A DNA stretch of 43,869 nucleotides from Gnetum montanum. Lineage: Eukaryota; Streptophyta; Gnetopsida; Gnetales; Gnetaceae. Where the stretch lies: contig MNCI01029178.1 of assembly GCA_015680685.1 (NCBI GenBank), positions 230,521 to 274,389 on the forward strand. Reading direction: 5' to 3'. The stretch's first letter is position 1; the number at the start of each line of letters is the position of its first letter. This document shows positions 1 to 11,708 of this stretch, in pieces. Made by a program: the position numbers and the translations under genes. The notes under the pieces are model-generated. The model was not told the DNA's origin and did not search any database. It was given only the letters and a program-made list of their open reading frames with translations.

Positions 1-129
1 GAGACCGTATTAGTTAGGCAACATTCCTAACTTCGTAACTATTTCTTAATTGCTTTGATTTTTAACGACGCATAAGGACAAAGGGATTTATGGCCCTTCC
101 CTTTCGCATCGCAATCTTCCTCTGGGAAC

Positions 130-900
130 GGTAGTTCAGCCCAAGTCAGGTCGTCATCAGCCACTTTTTCGGCTTGTTCGGGTACTTGGACAGGGGATGG
201 ATTCTCAAGTGTTTCGATCTCTGACCCTTGTTCTGTCTCTATGTTATTAACGACCTAAGGGGTTATTTCATCACCGAGGATAACCACGTCTCCTCCTGCA
301 TAAGGCAAATGGATCTCCTAATGAATGGGTGATGAAACTGCTCTCAGTTGGGCTAACCAAGACCTCCCAAGAATCACATTGAATCCAGGCATTTCCTCGA
401 CCATGATAAACATAGCGTCTGTGGGGAACTGGTCTCCTGTCACAAAGTTAATATGGATGGTCCCTTTGACCTACACCCGTGTCCCGTTGAACAACTTTAG
501 ACATGACATCATTGTAGGACTAATCTAATCGATCAGGCCTAATTTATCCACTATGGGATAAGGGATGACATTAGCGGCTACCCCTTCATCTACACGTACT
601 CTCCAGATTCGGTGTTGGCCAACCTGAATGGTGATGAACATGGGTGCCATTGTCACTTAACCCCCAACATCGTCTTTAATGGATTCGTCATGAAAGGTCA
701 ATGGGGTGGGATCTATTTTTTGAGTGGTGGGGGGAAGCATGATAGAGTGAATTGCTTCTTCGTCTGCCGACAGGCTTTCATCCATAGGTATGAATGTTAG
801 CATGTGAACCATAGCCTTACAATGTGTCTGCGACGTCATGAGCAAGTCATAAAGGCTCAATGTTGTATTTTTTTGTTTCAGAGCCTATTTGACTTGTGCC
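130..900 (-). pseudogene. T1 retropepsin-like protease region (decayed)
   Basis: Minus-strand fragments here align in order with the T2 protease region at 27731-28732. The clearest piece lies around 310-420: VEEMPGFNVILGRSWLAQL, followed by a segment with the SSPIH motif and a stop. The N-I/V-ILG-R-WL pattern is typical of the aspartic protease region of plant Ty3/gypsy polyproteins. The upstream part (657-860) carries the same SLYDL-MTS block as T2. The C-terminal side is acidic and resembles the T2 tail. Stops and frame changes interrupt the frame. The catalytic D-S/T-G triad was not located, so activity cannot be claimed and is not expected. Confidence 0.65.
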
Positions 901-1419
901 AGGGCATCAAAGAGATCTTGCCCACGATCAGGTTGTTTGTTACCCTTTTCCTCTTCCATTTGCCCTAAGAGGTAAATTTCACCGGGAGGAGTGACATTTG
1001 GCTGAGGGTTACGCTTCCTTTGGCCTAGGGGAGATAATTGTTTTTGTGTAACCTCTTTGTTTTTGACAAGTGGGGCTAAAGGTGCAGAAGCAAGGGGTTG
1101 AGGTTTGGGTAACCCCAGCGTAAGAGGACCTTTGGCTGCATTAACAGTGACAGTAGGAGGGTTTGACTTAGAAGATTGCCCCTATGTAGGAGGGGCAGTT
1201 GATAGTTTTGGCACTCTGATGACTAAGGGTTCCTTGGGTGTAGACGTGGGCTGGGCTGTGACTTTAATGACTGCGGGCTGTCGGGAAGCATTCTAAGACG
1301 AATTTTCAAGGATGAAAGGGTGCCTTGGAGTGCCACTTATCAACACTGACAGACCTATTGTTTGGGTCGAGTGAGGTTATGTTTGCAACACAAAACGCTG
1401 CCTCGGCCACGCCTAATTA

Positions 1420-3671
1420 TCGCCCTCTGTTCCTACCATGTTGACTGTGTACCCTGCGTTGTTTGCATTCAACGGATCTTGGTACACATGCATGGCCTAG
1501 TTTTCTGGGTGTGTCGGGCTACTGCTATCTAAGATCAAGTCACCTTGATCTATCAGACGTTGGATGTCATCCTTCAACGCCCAGCAATAGTCCGTGTCAT
1601 GGCCACACAATTGGTAGTAGTCGTAGAATCAGTCTAGCTTAAAGTTCTTGGGTACAGGTGGTTCATTAGGTTGGGCTAAGGAGGGGTTCTTAAGTAGCTC
1701 GCAGTGGCACCTGTGGCATTTCAAAGCCTCCTCGGACACTATCTTGTGTTGGATGTGACAGGTTCCCAATAATTGCTTCAGAAGTTTTGAAGGCTTCACA
1801 GGTAGGGTTGCGTAACTTAAGTGATCTTTACGCTCAAATTTCAGCCTTGGCTATGGGGGTATTTCAGGGATAGAAGTAGCTTCTTGATTGGTGCCACCTG
1901 AGTTGGTTTTCGACTCAGCTGACTCCGCAGTAGTTTTCTTGCCATTTTTTTTCTTTTTCTTCACCCCTTCAGCAACCGCCGCGACTGTAGTCATCGTGAC
2001 TTTGCCTTTGTCCTTACCCTTGCTATGGGCATTTTTGTAGGCCACATATGCCGAATCTTTACTAGCCTCTGCCGCATCTTGGATGCTCTTAGTCTGAGCA
2101 AAGGCTTGGCTGAGGGAATGGGAGGCAAGGTAATACAGCTTAGACTTGATAAAGTTGTTGACTACTCCCTTAAAGATTGCCAGTAGATGGGCCTCCGCGA
2201 TGGGTTCATGAATTTCATTCAAGGTTGCGCTCCACCGCTGTATGAACTTTTGGACTGACTCAAGCAGGTCTTGCTTAACTCCCATGAGCTGGTCCAGTGT
2301 GACTTCTAGCTTTAGGTTGTATTTGAAACGAGTCACAAACTAGGTTAACAGCTCTTCCAAAGTTGAAATGGAAGCACATGGAAGTGCTCAATACCAGTCC
2401 AAAGCTTTACCTGTTAAGGACATAGCAAAGATGTGGATTATGGTATGCGGCCATTGTTGCAGCAATAAGGATTCTGACTTGAAAGTGACGAGATGGGCAT
2501 TGGGATCACCTTCCCCATTGTATTTTGTGAAATGAGGAAGGGGCATCCCAGGTGGCAATGATAGGACTGGGACTGCTAGGCTAATAGGATCGTCATGGTA
2601 GAAATCCATGACTTGTACTGCATCAGAGCCAGCAGCCTTGAGATGCTTGACCTCTTCTATAAGGGTCTGGATGAGCTGGAAGGCTTGGTCCAGACCCGTA
2701 GACGATGATGTCATTTGTGGAGTAGAATGGGGAGCCACATTGGGTGGCGGCATAGAGGCAATAGCTTGGCCGATGGCTGGTGCTATCAGAATAGTGCCTG
2801 TAGGCAGTGTTGCTTGCAGCATCCACCATCCGATGGTTGGTGCAGATGGGGGAACCACCATTGACTGCGCTATTCGGTATGTTGTTTGTGTAGCCGGGGG
2901 CATGGGTAGTGGTCCTGCAACTAGGTTTAGCATTTGCGGGATGTGGCCCTGAAGGTGGGCATGGTGGTGCATTTGCGCAGAATGCACAACAAGAGACATG
3001 TTGGGAGCCCACCATGCTATGGTGGTAGGTTCTGTCGTGTGAATCAGGAGCGTAGTCGACGTTGTAGGTATCGCATGCACATGCAGTGGCACATGCGCAG
3101 GCACACGATGAGGTGAGTTAGGTAATCACGTCTGCTGAGGAATGATCTGTGATGGACCTTCACCTAGGAAGGTAGTCGGAGAGAGAAAATGTAAAAGCGG
3201 TGAACGCAGGACTCGATCGGTGTTAGATAACATCACAGGTTTGGTGACCATGAACAACGGGTTTACATGAGACATTATGCAGGGAGTGGCCATGGTGAAA
3301 TCAACATGACTGCCTCCCTCAGAGTGAGATTCTAGATCATCTTGTCCATCGTGAAGCATTTCATTATGGAACAAGGCCTTTAGTTCTTCTGGCGATGTCT
3401 ACGCCATCAACATTTGGCCTAGGATCCATCTTTGTTGATCTGTCAAGGGTATCAAAGTGGTAGGCGTAGGAATGAGTTTCTTCCCATTGTAGTACATGAG
3501 CTCGTACTCTCGTTTTTCCTCAAGCTCTTGTGGATACATAGGAAGGTTTGCCACTAACTTAGCACAGAGCAAATTGTAGCTTTCCCTGCACTGAGCTTGT
3601 CCCTCAGGCTCCTTGTTTTGTAGCCTGAGGGAGCAGCGTGGTCGCCCCGAACTAAGTGGTTGCTCAACCAT
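1420..3671 (-). pseudogene. T1 gag (capsid/nucleocapsid) pseudogene
   Basis: Three minus-strand blocks make up gag. An N-terminal block (3399-3671) contains CSLRLQNKEPEGQ, the counterpart of QSLRLQGKDP in T2. A central block (2388-3104) begins with a Pro/Met/His-rich stretch and ends in the retrotransposon gag domain, with F-x-KYNGEGDPNAHL and TGKALDWY. A third block (1851-2336) holds VQKFIQRWSATLNEIHEP and a Lys-rich tail. In the zinc-knuckle region (about 1540-1640) the first Cys and His of the T2 knuckle are replaced by Tyr (YDYYQLCGHDTDYC), so metal binding is lost. Stops between the central and third blocks occur where T2 has Arg and Gln codons, consistent with C-to-T decay. Confidence 0.8.
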
Positions 3672-3977
3672 GGGGGGTGTGACCTACATGGTCCAAGGGT
3701 TCTCAAGGCTAGTGGTGTCAACGGCAATAGTTGATGTAGTCATTTTTTTACGCGATTTGGAGATAATGACAAATAAAATTAGAGATCGGAAAGACAAAGG
3801 CGAACTAAGATAATAATCAGGGCTTTTTATCTTGTAGGACTCCAAAGGAATCGTCGAAGCGACCGATCTGCACCACACAATTTTGTAAATAACCTCAGAG
3901 GTATTACATTTATGTTGATTGCCAATGGGTATAGACAGCTTACAAGACTACCCGCAAAATACGGATCGGATATGAGG

Positions 3978-3994
3978 CCCTCCTTCTAGCGCTA
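3978..3994 (-). other. T1 primer-binding site
   Basis: On the minus strand this reads TAGCGCTAGAAGGAGGG, 6 bases inside the LTR end. T2 has the nearly identical TGGCGCTAGAAGGAGGG at the equivalent place. Position and conservation in two diverged elements support a tRNA primer-binding site. The tRNA species was not determined. Confidence 0.75.
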
Positions 3995-4000
3995 GAAAAA

Positions 4001-5301
4001 TGTAACGACGGAAAATGTCGATCACTGGAAATACCAAACAAAAGTTCATGTACACAATTCTAACCCTGGATCCGTGTGAGGACCGTGTTAGGGAGAAAAA
4101 CAAATCCGAGGTTCCTTGAACTGTCTTGTCGATCAAGCAGGGACTTATTTAATCAGTAAAATTTTGGTAAAAATTTGATGGAAAATGAAGATTCTTTATA
4201 AGGCGATGCAATATTGTTAATCCTGAAAGCAATTTTGAATAATGTAAACGATGTAGATGAGACTGCCAAATCCGTATAACCAACATGCAAAGGATTAGAT
4301 TTTGTGAGGAATACGATCATAAGATCTGGGATTTAATTTATGAAAAACAATATGTTTAATACAATAATTCTAGGTAGGCTTCGATTTGGACGAAGCACAT
4401 GTCAGTAATAAGAAAGTTGTGTAAAGACGAAACAAGTGAGGATCGATCTACCTTGATCTAGCCAATCTGGGTGCAAGGAAGTCAGACCTATGGGAGAATA
4501 TCCGGTAGCTGATTTTTTCTGATCAAGAATTCTTGTCAATCGCCTCTGATGTTCTCACGATCGCTAATTCTCTTTTGTTCCTTTTGCCAATCTTGAAAGA
4601 AAAATTTTTCCCATCCCTTTGATCTTCGTCAACTGAAGCATTTATAAGGTTAGGGTCAAGAGGAAAACGCGGTTTAGATGACACGTGTCCTGAACCTACA
4701 AGATGTCGTTAACTTGATGTGGTGGTTGCTGAAGCTTATGACGCCACACTGCCTTACGCACTAAAGCATAATGCATCGTAAACTAGGAATTTGGCAATAG
4801 GGATTACGCGACGACACGCTTGAGAGCATATCACATCATACAGACTGCTGCTACTTGTATTAAGCCACCATTGCCCATGCTTACGCTGCGCTGCGCTAGA
4901 TTACGCTTCACAGCGTAGTCCATCATAAAATAGCACATCTGTAAAGAAAAACAAAGTGTTTGTTAAAGCCTTGTACATTTGTCATCCCTGATGTTTGCGG
5001 CGTACTATTTTCTAACATTATGCTACATAACGCAATGTTACGCTATGCAGCGTAATACAGCATAATTTGCCAAAAGTTAAGATTTTTGAAACAGATAACT
5101 TGCAAAGTTGAAAGTTTTGCCGCCATGCATCCATCGCTTCGCTCTGTCTTCTGGAATTTGGTTGTACCGTGCTACGCGGCGTGGTGGGACAGACCTTTGA
5201 CTAAAAAGGAACTTGCTGCACCGTGCTTTGTTGTGACCCTTTATCTGAATCACCACCCTTTTGCTGAGCTGCCGAGGCCTCGAAATTTTCATAGTGTTTC
5301 A
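4001..5301 (-). repeat. T1 5' LTR (1301 bp)
   Basis: The left end is TG immediately beyond the primer-binding site. The right end is CA in GTGTTTCA, the same terminus as both T2 LTRs, preceded by a similar GGCC..GAAATT context. A TATA-box context shared with the T2 LTRs (TTTATAAGGTT on the plus strand, 4641-4651) divides it into about 640 bp of R/U5 and about 650 bp of U3. U3 holds several loosely repeated GCGTAA/TTACGC words (about 4750-5060). Confidence 0.8.
4641..4648 (-). promoter_or_regulatory. T1 LTR TATA box
   Basis: The plus strand reads TTTATAAG, that is CTTATAAA in element sense. The surrounding bases match the T2 LTR TATA context at 15370 and 32521, which supports a conserved core promoter. 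Confidence 0.6.
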
Positions 5302-6620
5302 TCACCCTTGAGGAGACAAATCCAAGGATGGAAAAAAATGCAACATGAACCCTTGGACATGGCCATAGAAAGAAATTATGCATTGTTAAAGAATTGCCCA
5401 AGCCATGGATTCTCCAAGGAAAGGCTAATGTACCACATCATTGTTGGGCTCCATAAAGAAACAAGGGAGATCCTAGGGATGAATGCCTCAGGTCAACTGT
5501 ATGAGCTATGAACCCATCAATTCCAAGAGCTTATTAAGTGGGTAGAAAAAGAAGAAGGAGAAATGGCTAAATGGGAGAATGTTGAAAGCTCTCAATAGGA
5601 CCAAAATCTTGAATTAGCAAAGGTCCATGATCATGAAGAGGAAAAATCAACTCACCTTAAGGAGGTGGAATCATCTTTGCCAATACTACAGTCACTGGAT
5701 GAAATTGAGGCAAAGATTAATCAAATGACAGAATGGATACATGAAAAATGTGGAGAATATGCTAACACTATTAAAGGTAGAACCATGATGAACCAAGAAG
5801 TAGGACAGAACACCCTTAGACAATAAAAAATAAGGGTTGAAGAGAATAAGAACTCAACTACTAATCATACGTATCAATGTAACATTTTCCTATACGATCA
5901 CCCCAAAGGTCAATGCCCAATCTTATCACATTTACATGAGCATTGGGGAAGAATGTTACATCCAGAGTTCATACAAAAATACTATGTTCAATCATACTAC
6001 AAAAAACTCCAGTCATGGGGTAGGCCACCCTCAAACTGGTCACACCCTTCATATCATCCGAACCCAAGCACTTATCAAGTTCAGCATCATGTTTTCCCAA
6101 CCAAATCAACATCCTGTATCTCGCCACATTATTATCATTCTCCTAAGTACTATCAACCCATGATCTTTCCAACAAAATCACCACCTCATGTGCCTTACAC
6201 TTCTCCTCAAATTCAATATTCTCATCCTTCATTTCCTTCTACATCGTCGACAATAGTACTAGAAGGATTTGCACCACAGCATCAACCCACAAACATTACT
6301 TATGCTGCTATTGTCAACCATAGTGGGAATCCTCCACAACATCGAAGGCATCCCTTCTTTAAACATGACCATAGAAAGGGATAGCACAATTCCAAGACCA
6401 CTGCATCCTCCCACTCAACACAAGTTCAACACTATGGTGCATCCTTCTCCTCAAACTCAACACCTTGTGTTATCTTATCAAGGCCACCAATCAATACTCC
6501 AACAACTATGTGACCCAATGAATATAGCCATGTCGAGAGACTTATCGATCCTTGCATACCATCTTACAATCAAGGGTGCCATAGTGGGTCAACTCCGTAT
6601 CAATTAAACTCATCTTCTAA
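5302..6620 (+). pseudogene. G0 gag-like protein, truncated pseudogene
   Basis: The region encodes the C-terminal half of a gag-like protein. It starts inside the domain (RRQIQGWKKMQHEP, FSKERLMYHIIVGLHKETRE) and passes a charged stretch (QFQELIKWVEKEEGEMAKWE). It then enters a His/Pro/Tyr/Ser-rich region (about 5890-6380) with repeated PxYHPNP and PTKS-like words, followed by a basic block (HRRHPFFKHDHRKG). G1 has the same order on the minus strand at 13200-14540. The frame is broken by stops, for example TGA at 5509-5511 where G1 has Arg. The N-terminal part was removed by the T1 insertion. No zinc knuckle, protease or polymerase motif follows. Confidence 0.7.
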
Positions 6621-7480
6621 CTTGCCCCACTGTCAACTTTAATACAGTGTGTGCACCCCAATTTGGACACATTCCAACCATGATATCAAAAGACACCCAA
6701 TGGTTTGGATATGACCAGGTTCCAATATTTCCAAATGCATGGATCCAACCCTTCCATTTATTAATTCTCGCTATGATCAAAAGTTTAATTATGGGGGATA
6801 TCCCCCATTCTAACAAACAAAATTAATAAATGTTTTTTTATTTTCTTTAATATTACAATTTTTGTTTTCCATCTTTTCATCTTTCAATTTTTGTTTTATC
6901 TTTTTATTGATTGTTTCATCTTTTTATTTATTGTTTTATCTTTTTATCTTTTTATGGGTAATCTCATCTATGAATAAAACACTCATGTGACTCATTGGTT
7001 GAGGTGTTATTCTATGCTATTAAGTCTCATGTCACTAATTACTTGGATAGTGAGCCCATCACATCCATCCACCAATTCTATTAATAAGAGGTTCTACTTT
7101 GGATATGATGATATTCTTAACATCATTAAAAATTAAAGTAATTTTGTGCTAATTCTTCCTAGAGCAAAGAATGATGAACTAAGAAAGAATGACCAAGGTG
7201 TGACATCAAGGGAACTTGTGGATTCTCTTTTGGTAACATCTATAAGAGTTATCATGCAACCTGGTTGTGCTAAGATCCTTGTAGATCTAATGAAAAATGG
7301 GAGTAAGAGTAATAAAGGCACTCAAAAAAATTCTATTCTAGGGGGTCCCACTGGAAAGACATGCATCCATGCTTGAAGGTAGGTAGCTTCTCTAGATTAC
7401 GCATCAAAAAAAAAAGAGAAGAAGAGAGAGTGTGCCAAAGCAGCCAAACAAAAAGAAAGAAAGAAAGAAAATATCAAGAC
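6621..7480 (+). other. G0 region after gag, no convincing gene
   Basis: This AT-rich stretch has pyrimidine-rich runs at 6830-6955 and a GAAA microsatellite near 7450-7470. It matches G1 (about 12520-13150) in inverted orientation, including the GGGGGATATCCCCC palindrome at 6795-6808 and the block around 7335-7375. Short open frames here are not supported as genes. Confidence 0.6.
7476..7480. repeat. Target-site duplication of G1, left copy (AAGAC)
   Basis: AAGAC directly precedes the G1 LTR at 7481, and the same five bases follow the other LTR at 34819-34823. Five base pairs is the usual duplication made by LTR-element integrases. The flanking DNA on both sides is G0 and rejoins correctly when G1 is removed. 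Confidence 0.85.
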
Positions 7481-8344
7481 TAATGAGTGCTAAGGTACCC
7501 CTACACTCAACCATACGAATATGAGTTCTTCACGCACAATCCGGTCAAACTCTGCAAATGGACTAGTTGTGGCATCTAGACAGTTACTCGTAGACCGAAA
7601 TTCACTGTCTTCCCACCTGGACTAGTATTAGCTTTGTCAAGTATGGTTTAGTCCAAAGTGAGGTGTATGATGTGTTCCTACACTAATGCTACTCCTAGGT
7701 ATGATGGGAAATAATATCAACTAAGCTAAGATAAGAGGGTAAGAGAGAATCTAAACTAGCCTAAGTGCGATGAGCATCTGTTCCTTAATCATCAATATAC
7801 ATCTTGGACCCCGTGCACAACTAGCACTGGGATTACCAAGCACATGGCCTAGGTACGCTACTAGGTTACCAAGTAGTCGCAATTAAATGCTCGTGATTAA
7901 TTCATACTCATTTTGCGTTACTAGGAGATAAGGGTAGAGAGCTATTAACTAAGAAAGTAATAAATAACAATAACAATTAAATAATTAAGCTAAGTGGATG
8001 CTCCAATGATGAAGTAATCTCAATATTTATTACCAGTCATGTGCGTGTCCAAGTACATCATACTTGAATAAGGATGTCGTACAATTACAATCATCACACT
8101 ACAGGCATGCACTAGGAGAAAGGGTTTAGAGGAAAAACTGACAAAAAGTTCCTACCTTAATACTTAGAAAACTAAAAAACTTAAAAATTCTTTACCAAAT
8201 CTTCCTACCTCTTATTTATAGATTAGGAGATAGGATATGATATCGCATATGTGATATTACGTCTAGGCTATGATATCACGTATGTGATATCGCATACGTG
8301 ATATCATGGGTGTGATATCACAGCCAATAATTCATGACTCATCA
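7481..8344 (-). repeat. G1 3' LTR (864 bp)
   Basis: It begins TAATGAGTGC (the TG end mutated to TA) and ends GACTCATCA. It is homologous to 33968-34818 and, inverted, to 36222-37086. The adjoining internal DNA on the plus strand (8345-8358, TACCCCCACAACTG) is the complement of a G-rich polypurine tract. That places this as the 3' LTR of a minus-strand element. Confidence 0.85.
8213..8319 (-). promoter_or_regulatory. G1 3' LTR core promoter with GATATC array
   Basis: The TATA box is CTATAAATA in element sense (plus-strand TATTTATAG, 8213-8221). About 18 bp upstream in element sense starts an array of GATATC palindromes (8239-8319) spaced by CATATG/CATACG-like words. The same arrangement recurs in the other G LTRs. 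Confidence 0.65.
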
Positions 8345-8559
8345 TACCCCCACAACTGAATGAAAACTCATCCTCGAGTTAAAGTGAGAACAAGCTCCAT
8401 TGATTACACAGTGGATAGGTATGGGATTATTAACTGACTAGAATGGATTCATGCTGTAGTGTGGAATCAAAAAAAATTAAGATACAACATGAAGAATGCA
8501 AAGAAAATCCTATAACTACAAGATTGGGTGGGACTCATGTAGTTCCTGGTGGCGGTGGC

Positions 8560-11150
8560 TCCTCCATGGGTGTCTTTCCCTTGTCTTGTGCTCCAAGTCT
8601 TGGGATTTGATGGCGTCGAAGTATGGCCTAAATTTTCTCCTCTTTAATTCAAGGATCCTATGCCATCCATGCTAATGTTCTGATGTTTGATGGAGTCGGA
8701 ACCTCCCATGGGCATGGTAGCTGCAAAAACATTTTATTTGCTTTAACATACCATGCCGCAAACACCCACTATTCCTCCTCGTAGGCTCTAGCTTTGTCTT
8801 TGTATTCTTGAAAATTTGTGAGCCATTGAGCCAAGTCTGTTGCGACACCTTTCTACCCCTAGTAGCTTGCTTTAACCACCTCAAGTTTAGAATTTGCAAC
8901 CTCTAATTTTTGCAATGTTTTCTTATGTTCAACGAATTCTATTTCATATTTGATGTAGGTAGTGGCTACCTGTTGCTCGAGCTCTATTCTTGAGAGAGCT
9001 ATTATTAACATGGCAAGGTTGGCATACCACAGGTTTGCCAATTCCATGTGGTTTAGCCTCATTCTGCCACACGCTTATTTCAATGGTCATCTTCTGACGG
9101 ATGACTCGTACCTCCTCCATTGAGAGGGTTTCATTTTCCCTGGCTAAATGGTTCATGTCCTGGTTGACCCTCATTAGTTGTTCTTGTAATTACTGAAAAT
9201 GTTCCTTAAGAACATTCTTTTGTTTTTCCACAGAGGTCAACCGAAGGTTGTCAAAAACAAGTTGTTTATTCTCCTCTTGTAAGGCTTTGAGTGTTTTGAC
9301 ATGTGCGTAAGATTGCACTTGTGCTGCAGAGGCATCCCAAATAGCCTTCTCTTTTTCTTCCACCACCCTTTTATTCTCTATCAATAATTTATTAAGTTTC
9401 TCAATTCTAAAAGTGTCTAGCTGGTCTGCGGAAATGAATTGAGAAGGATCCCGCTGCATTGCTTATAGGATTAAGATCTTTTCTTCCAATCTTTTCACTT
9501 CTGCTTCAGCGTGCTCGACCCTCATCTCTGTCATGACTAGCTTTCCCTTGGTGGAAATGAGGTCTGATTGTATTGTTGTAACATCCTGTGGGATGTCAAA
9601 CAAGGACATCATTACCTATCCTATTTGCAGTAATTGGTCAAGTACATCCTCATGTTCTGTAGGAGTCATTAAGATACTGACCAAATTTTGAGCATCCCAT
9701 GCTCCTGTAACATCTACCAATGGCATAACAAGTACATTGAATGATTCTTTAATCTACTCTGCAACCACTGTTGTGGCTCTTGCTGCATCTTGGTGCTACA
9801 TAACCACCACTATGGCCCCTTAACCAGTTTCCAACTGCACCTAAAAGGATGCAGCATTTCTTGAAATCTATTGTCACCAAGTGCTCTCTACTCCTCCTAT
9901 CTGAATGGACATTTCACCCTGCACGTGATCCATAGAAATCATAGGCTGTACAGCATCGTCGATTACATGGAAGAGATTTGCGTCATCACAACTTCCCCAA
10001 CTGACCGTCTTAGTGATGGCCCTAAGATGGCTCATCGATAGTCTGTAATCTTGCGGCAATGGCAGTGGTTCATCCTGCTAGCCTATGCTAGTCCCTGCTT
10101 CTTCTTGTTGACTAGGTCTCATGCTTGAAAGTTTGTTGGGTCCTACAAGTTGAGTTGTAGTTGGCCTTGCTGTCTATTCTTTTTCTTATTTGGGCCCCAG
10201 CATCTCACCTATGATTTTTCTTACAGCTAGTGGCTTTAGCAGTTCATCATATGAAGCATTTTGGGCTTTTCAGAGGATATCATTGGTGTATCTTCTGATA
10301 CCAACACGTCTACATAGCTTCCTAATAAGACAAGGGAAGGGTAACACAAACTTCCCTGTCTTTTATTCTTCAAACTACCTTAGGATCTCCATAAAATATA
10401 GATGAGCCAAGTTAGCATTAGCCTTTCCCATCAACACTATACATCCTCTTACCGCATATGTTGAAATTCTTTTTAAACCTTTTGTGGGGAAGATGTGATA
10501 AGTCCCTATTTTGAAATAAATCTTCTCTTCCTTCGTCAACTCCCCATAGGTCTTATCTTCCTTGCCATACACCCTGTCTAACCAAACTCGTCGCGCATTA
10601 GGGTTTGAACGGGTAGACAACTGAGCAACCTTTGACCCTGTATTCAGAAGGTTTAATACTTTCAAAATGGCTTAAACAAAGAAATCAACAATCACACCAC
10701 AAATGTTAACCATAGTGCCTTCTTCTTTATTGTGCCAAAATTGGTACGTTTTCCCTAAGTACCAGGCACCGCTTTTAGAGAGGGTAGGACACAATGGGGA
10801 TTCTTTTAGGTGATTCCTAACAGCCTCCAGAGCAAATTCTGTGAAAGGTCCAAAGTTTAACTCCATGATCACTATAGTAAATATGGACCTTTTATGGATG
10901 GCCTGAACACAATCTTGGGGCAATGTGAGATGTCGTCCCTATTCAAACACTGCAATAGCTCCTCCTTCCACCTGCCTTGATTGTATAGTGGTAGGGTCTT
11001 CTTGGTGACTACTAAATAATTGTTCCTCCTACTCTGCATGTTGTTTGGTAGGAACTTGTCCTTCACCTCTCCTAGTTTGCTTGATCCCACCTTGAGTAGG
11101 ACCTCTAGGTTGTCCGTGTTTCGAGGCCACCTGCAATCACATGGGGCCAA
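8560..11150 (-). pseudogene. G1 second ORF: unknown protein with coiled-coil C-terminus
   Basis: I do not recognise this protein. On the minus strand the fragments run 11150-10872, 10923-10672, 10665-10375, 10059-9874 and 9459-8672 and appear to be one decayed ORF. The first part contains RWKEELLQCLNRDD. The middle holds FTEFALEAVRNHLKESPLCP, GELTKEEKIYFKIGTYHIFP and AVRGCIVLMGKANANLAHLY. The last part (about 9460-8860) is Glu/Lys/Gln/Leu-rich with heptad-like spacing, as in a coiled coil. A splice-acceptor-like TGATTGCAG lies in sense near 11131, just before RWPRN. It could be a gag-like or host-derived accessory protein of a non-autonomous element. G0 lacks most of it (see 35600). Confidence 0.5.
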
Positions 11151-11621
11151 TCGTTAGTAAGGTTATTACCAAAGTTAGGGTATACCTTACTACTTGCCTT
11201 AATGAATTTGCTTTATCTCTGTGTGACATTACTTATTAGAAGAAATAGTTCCCCAAAGATTATAATATTGAATCCTCTTTGCTTAGGTGGTTTCCAAATC
11301 TAGTTTCCCAGTATAACTAAGGAGATGAAATTGTTTTTGGCACATTTATCATTAATTTTATAATTAATTACCCTTAATAATGTCCTTTGGGTGATGATGA
11401 ATTTCAAAAAATTTATGCGCTATTCGGTGTATGCCCCTCCCCCACAACTAAGCTGAACACTCTGGGTTCAAGTAGGTTCAAACGGAATGAAAATCATGCA
11501 ATAGCAAGCGAGTTATCGATATGAAAGCAAGGGACACACAATTGTGAGTCGTAGAGAGAAATTTGAAAAACTTCCCCTACATGAACAATTGCAAATGATG
11601 TTGATTAGATTGGGGGGTCGC

Positions 11622-11708
11622 ATATATATATATATTTGGATGCGATATCGCATATGCGATATCGTTGACATGATATCGTGTCGACCGCGATATCACGTAC
11701 ACGATATC
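11622..11708 (-). promoter_or_regulatory. Internal GATATC array with TATA-like run in G1
   Basis: GATATC occurs at 11644, 11658, 11672, 11689 and 11703. The first two lie in a perfect 22-bp palindrome (11643-11664) that starts CGATATCG and is centred on CATATG. In element sense the array is followed within about 10 bp by an alternating TA run (11622-11635). This is the order and orientation of the LTR promoters, but it sits in internal DNA about 0.5 kb upstream of the second ORF. A promoter role is inferred. Confidence 0.45.

Larger units (their letters stand above)
1..5301 (-). mobile_element. T1: partial Tat-like Ty3/gypsy LTR retrotransposon
   Basis: This is the 5' half of a minus-strand LTR retrotransposon. 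Reading leftward from 5301 it has a 5' LTR (4001-5301), a primer-binding site (3978-3994), a leader, gag and a protease region; RT, integrase and the 3' LTR would lie beyond the left edge. Its gag, primer-binding site and LTR terminus (sense TGAAACAC) match T2 at 14869-33587, but the LTR is clearly diverged and shorter, so it is a related subfamily. Homology between G0 and G1 gag starts exactly at 5302, which fixes the LTR outer end and shows that T1 was inserted into the G0 gag. The reading frames carry many stop codons. The element is dead. Confidence 0.85.
5302..7480 (+). mobile_element. G0, left part: plus-strand G-family LTR element
   Basis: This is the gag half of a plus-strand element interrupted at 7480 by G1. 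It resumes at 34824 and ends with the 3' LTR at 36222-37086. It aligns in inverted orientation with G1 from about 14490 down to 12420. The alignment runs straight across the G1 insertion point: G1 bases near 12510-12480 match 7480 joined to 34824. The 5' end is cut off by T1. Confidence 0.85.

Noticed and set aside
2608-2952. Plus-strand frame of 114 codons opposite T1 gag
   Set aside because: It is the shadow of the gag frame; no independent evidence.
6795-6808. GGGGGATATCCCCC palindrome as a member of the LTR GATATC array
   Set aside because: It is a single site in the G0/G1 internal region with different flanks and no TATA nearby, so it was not counted with the promoter arrays.
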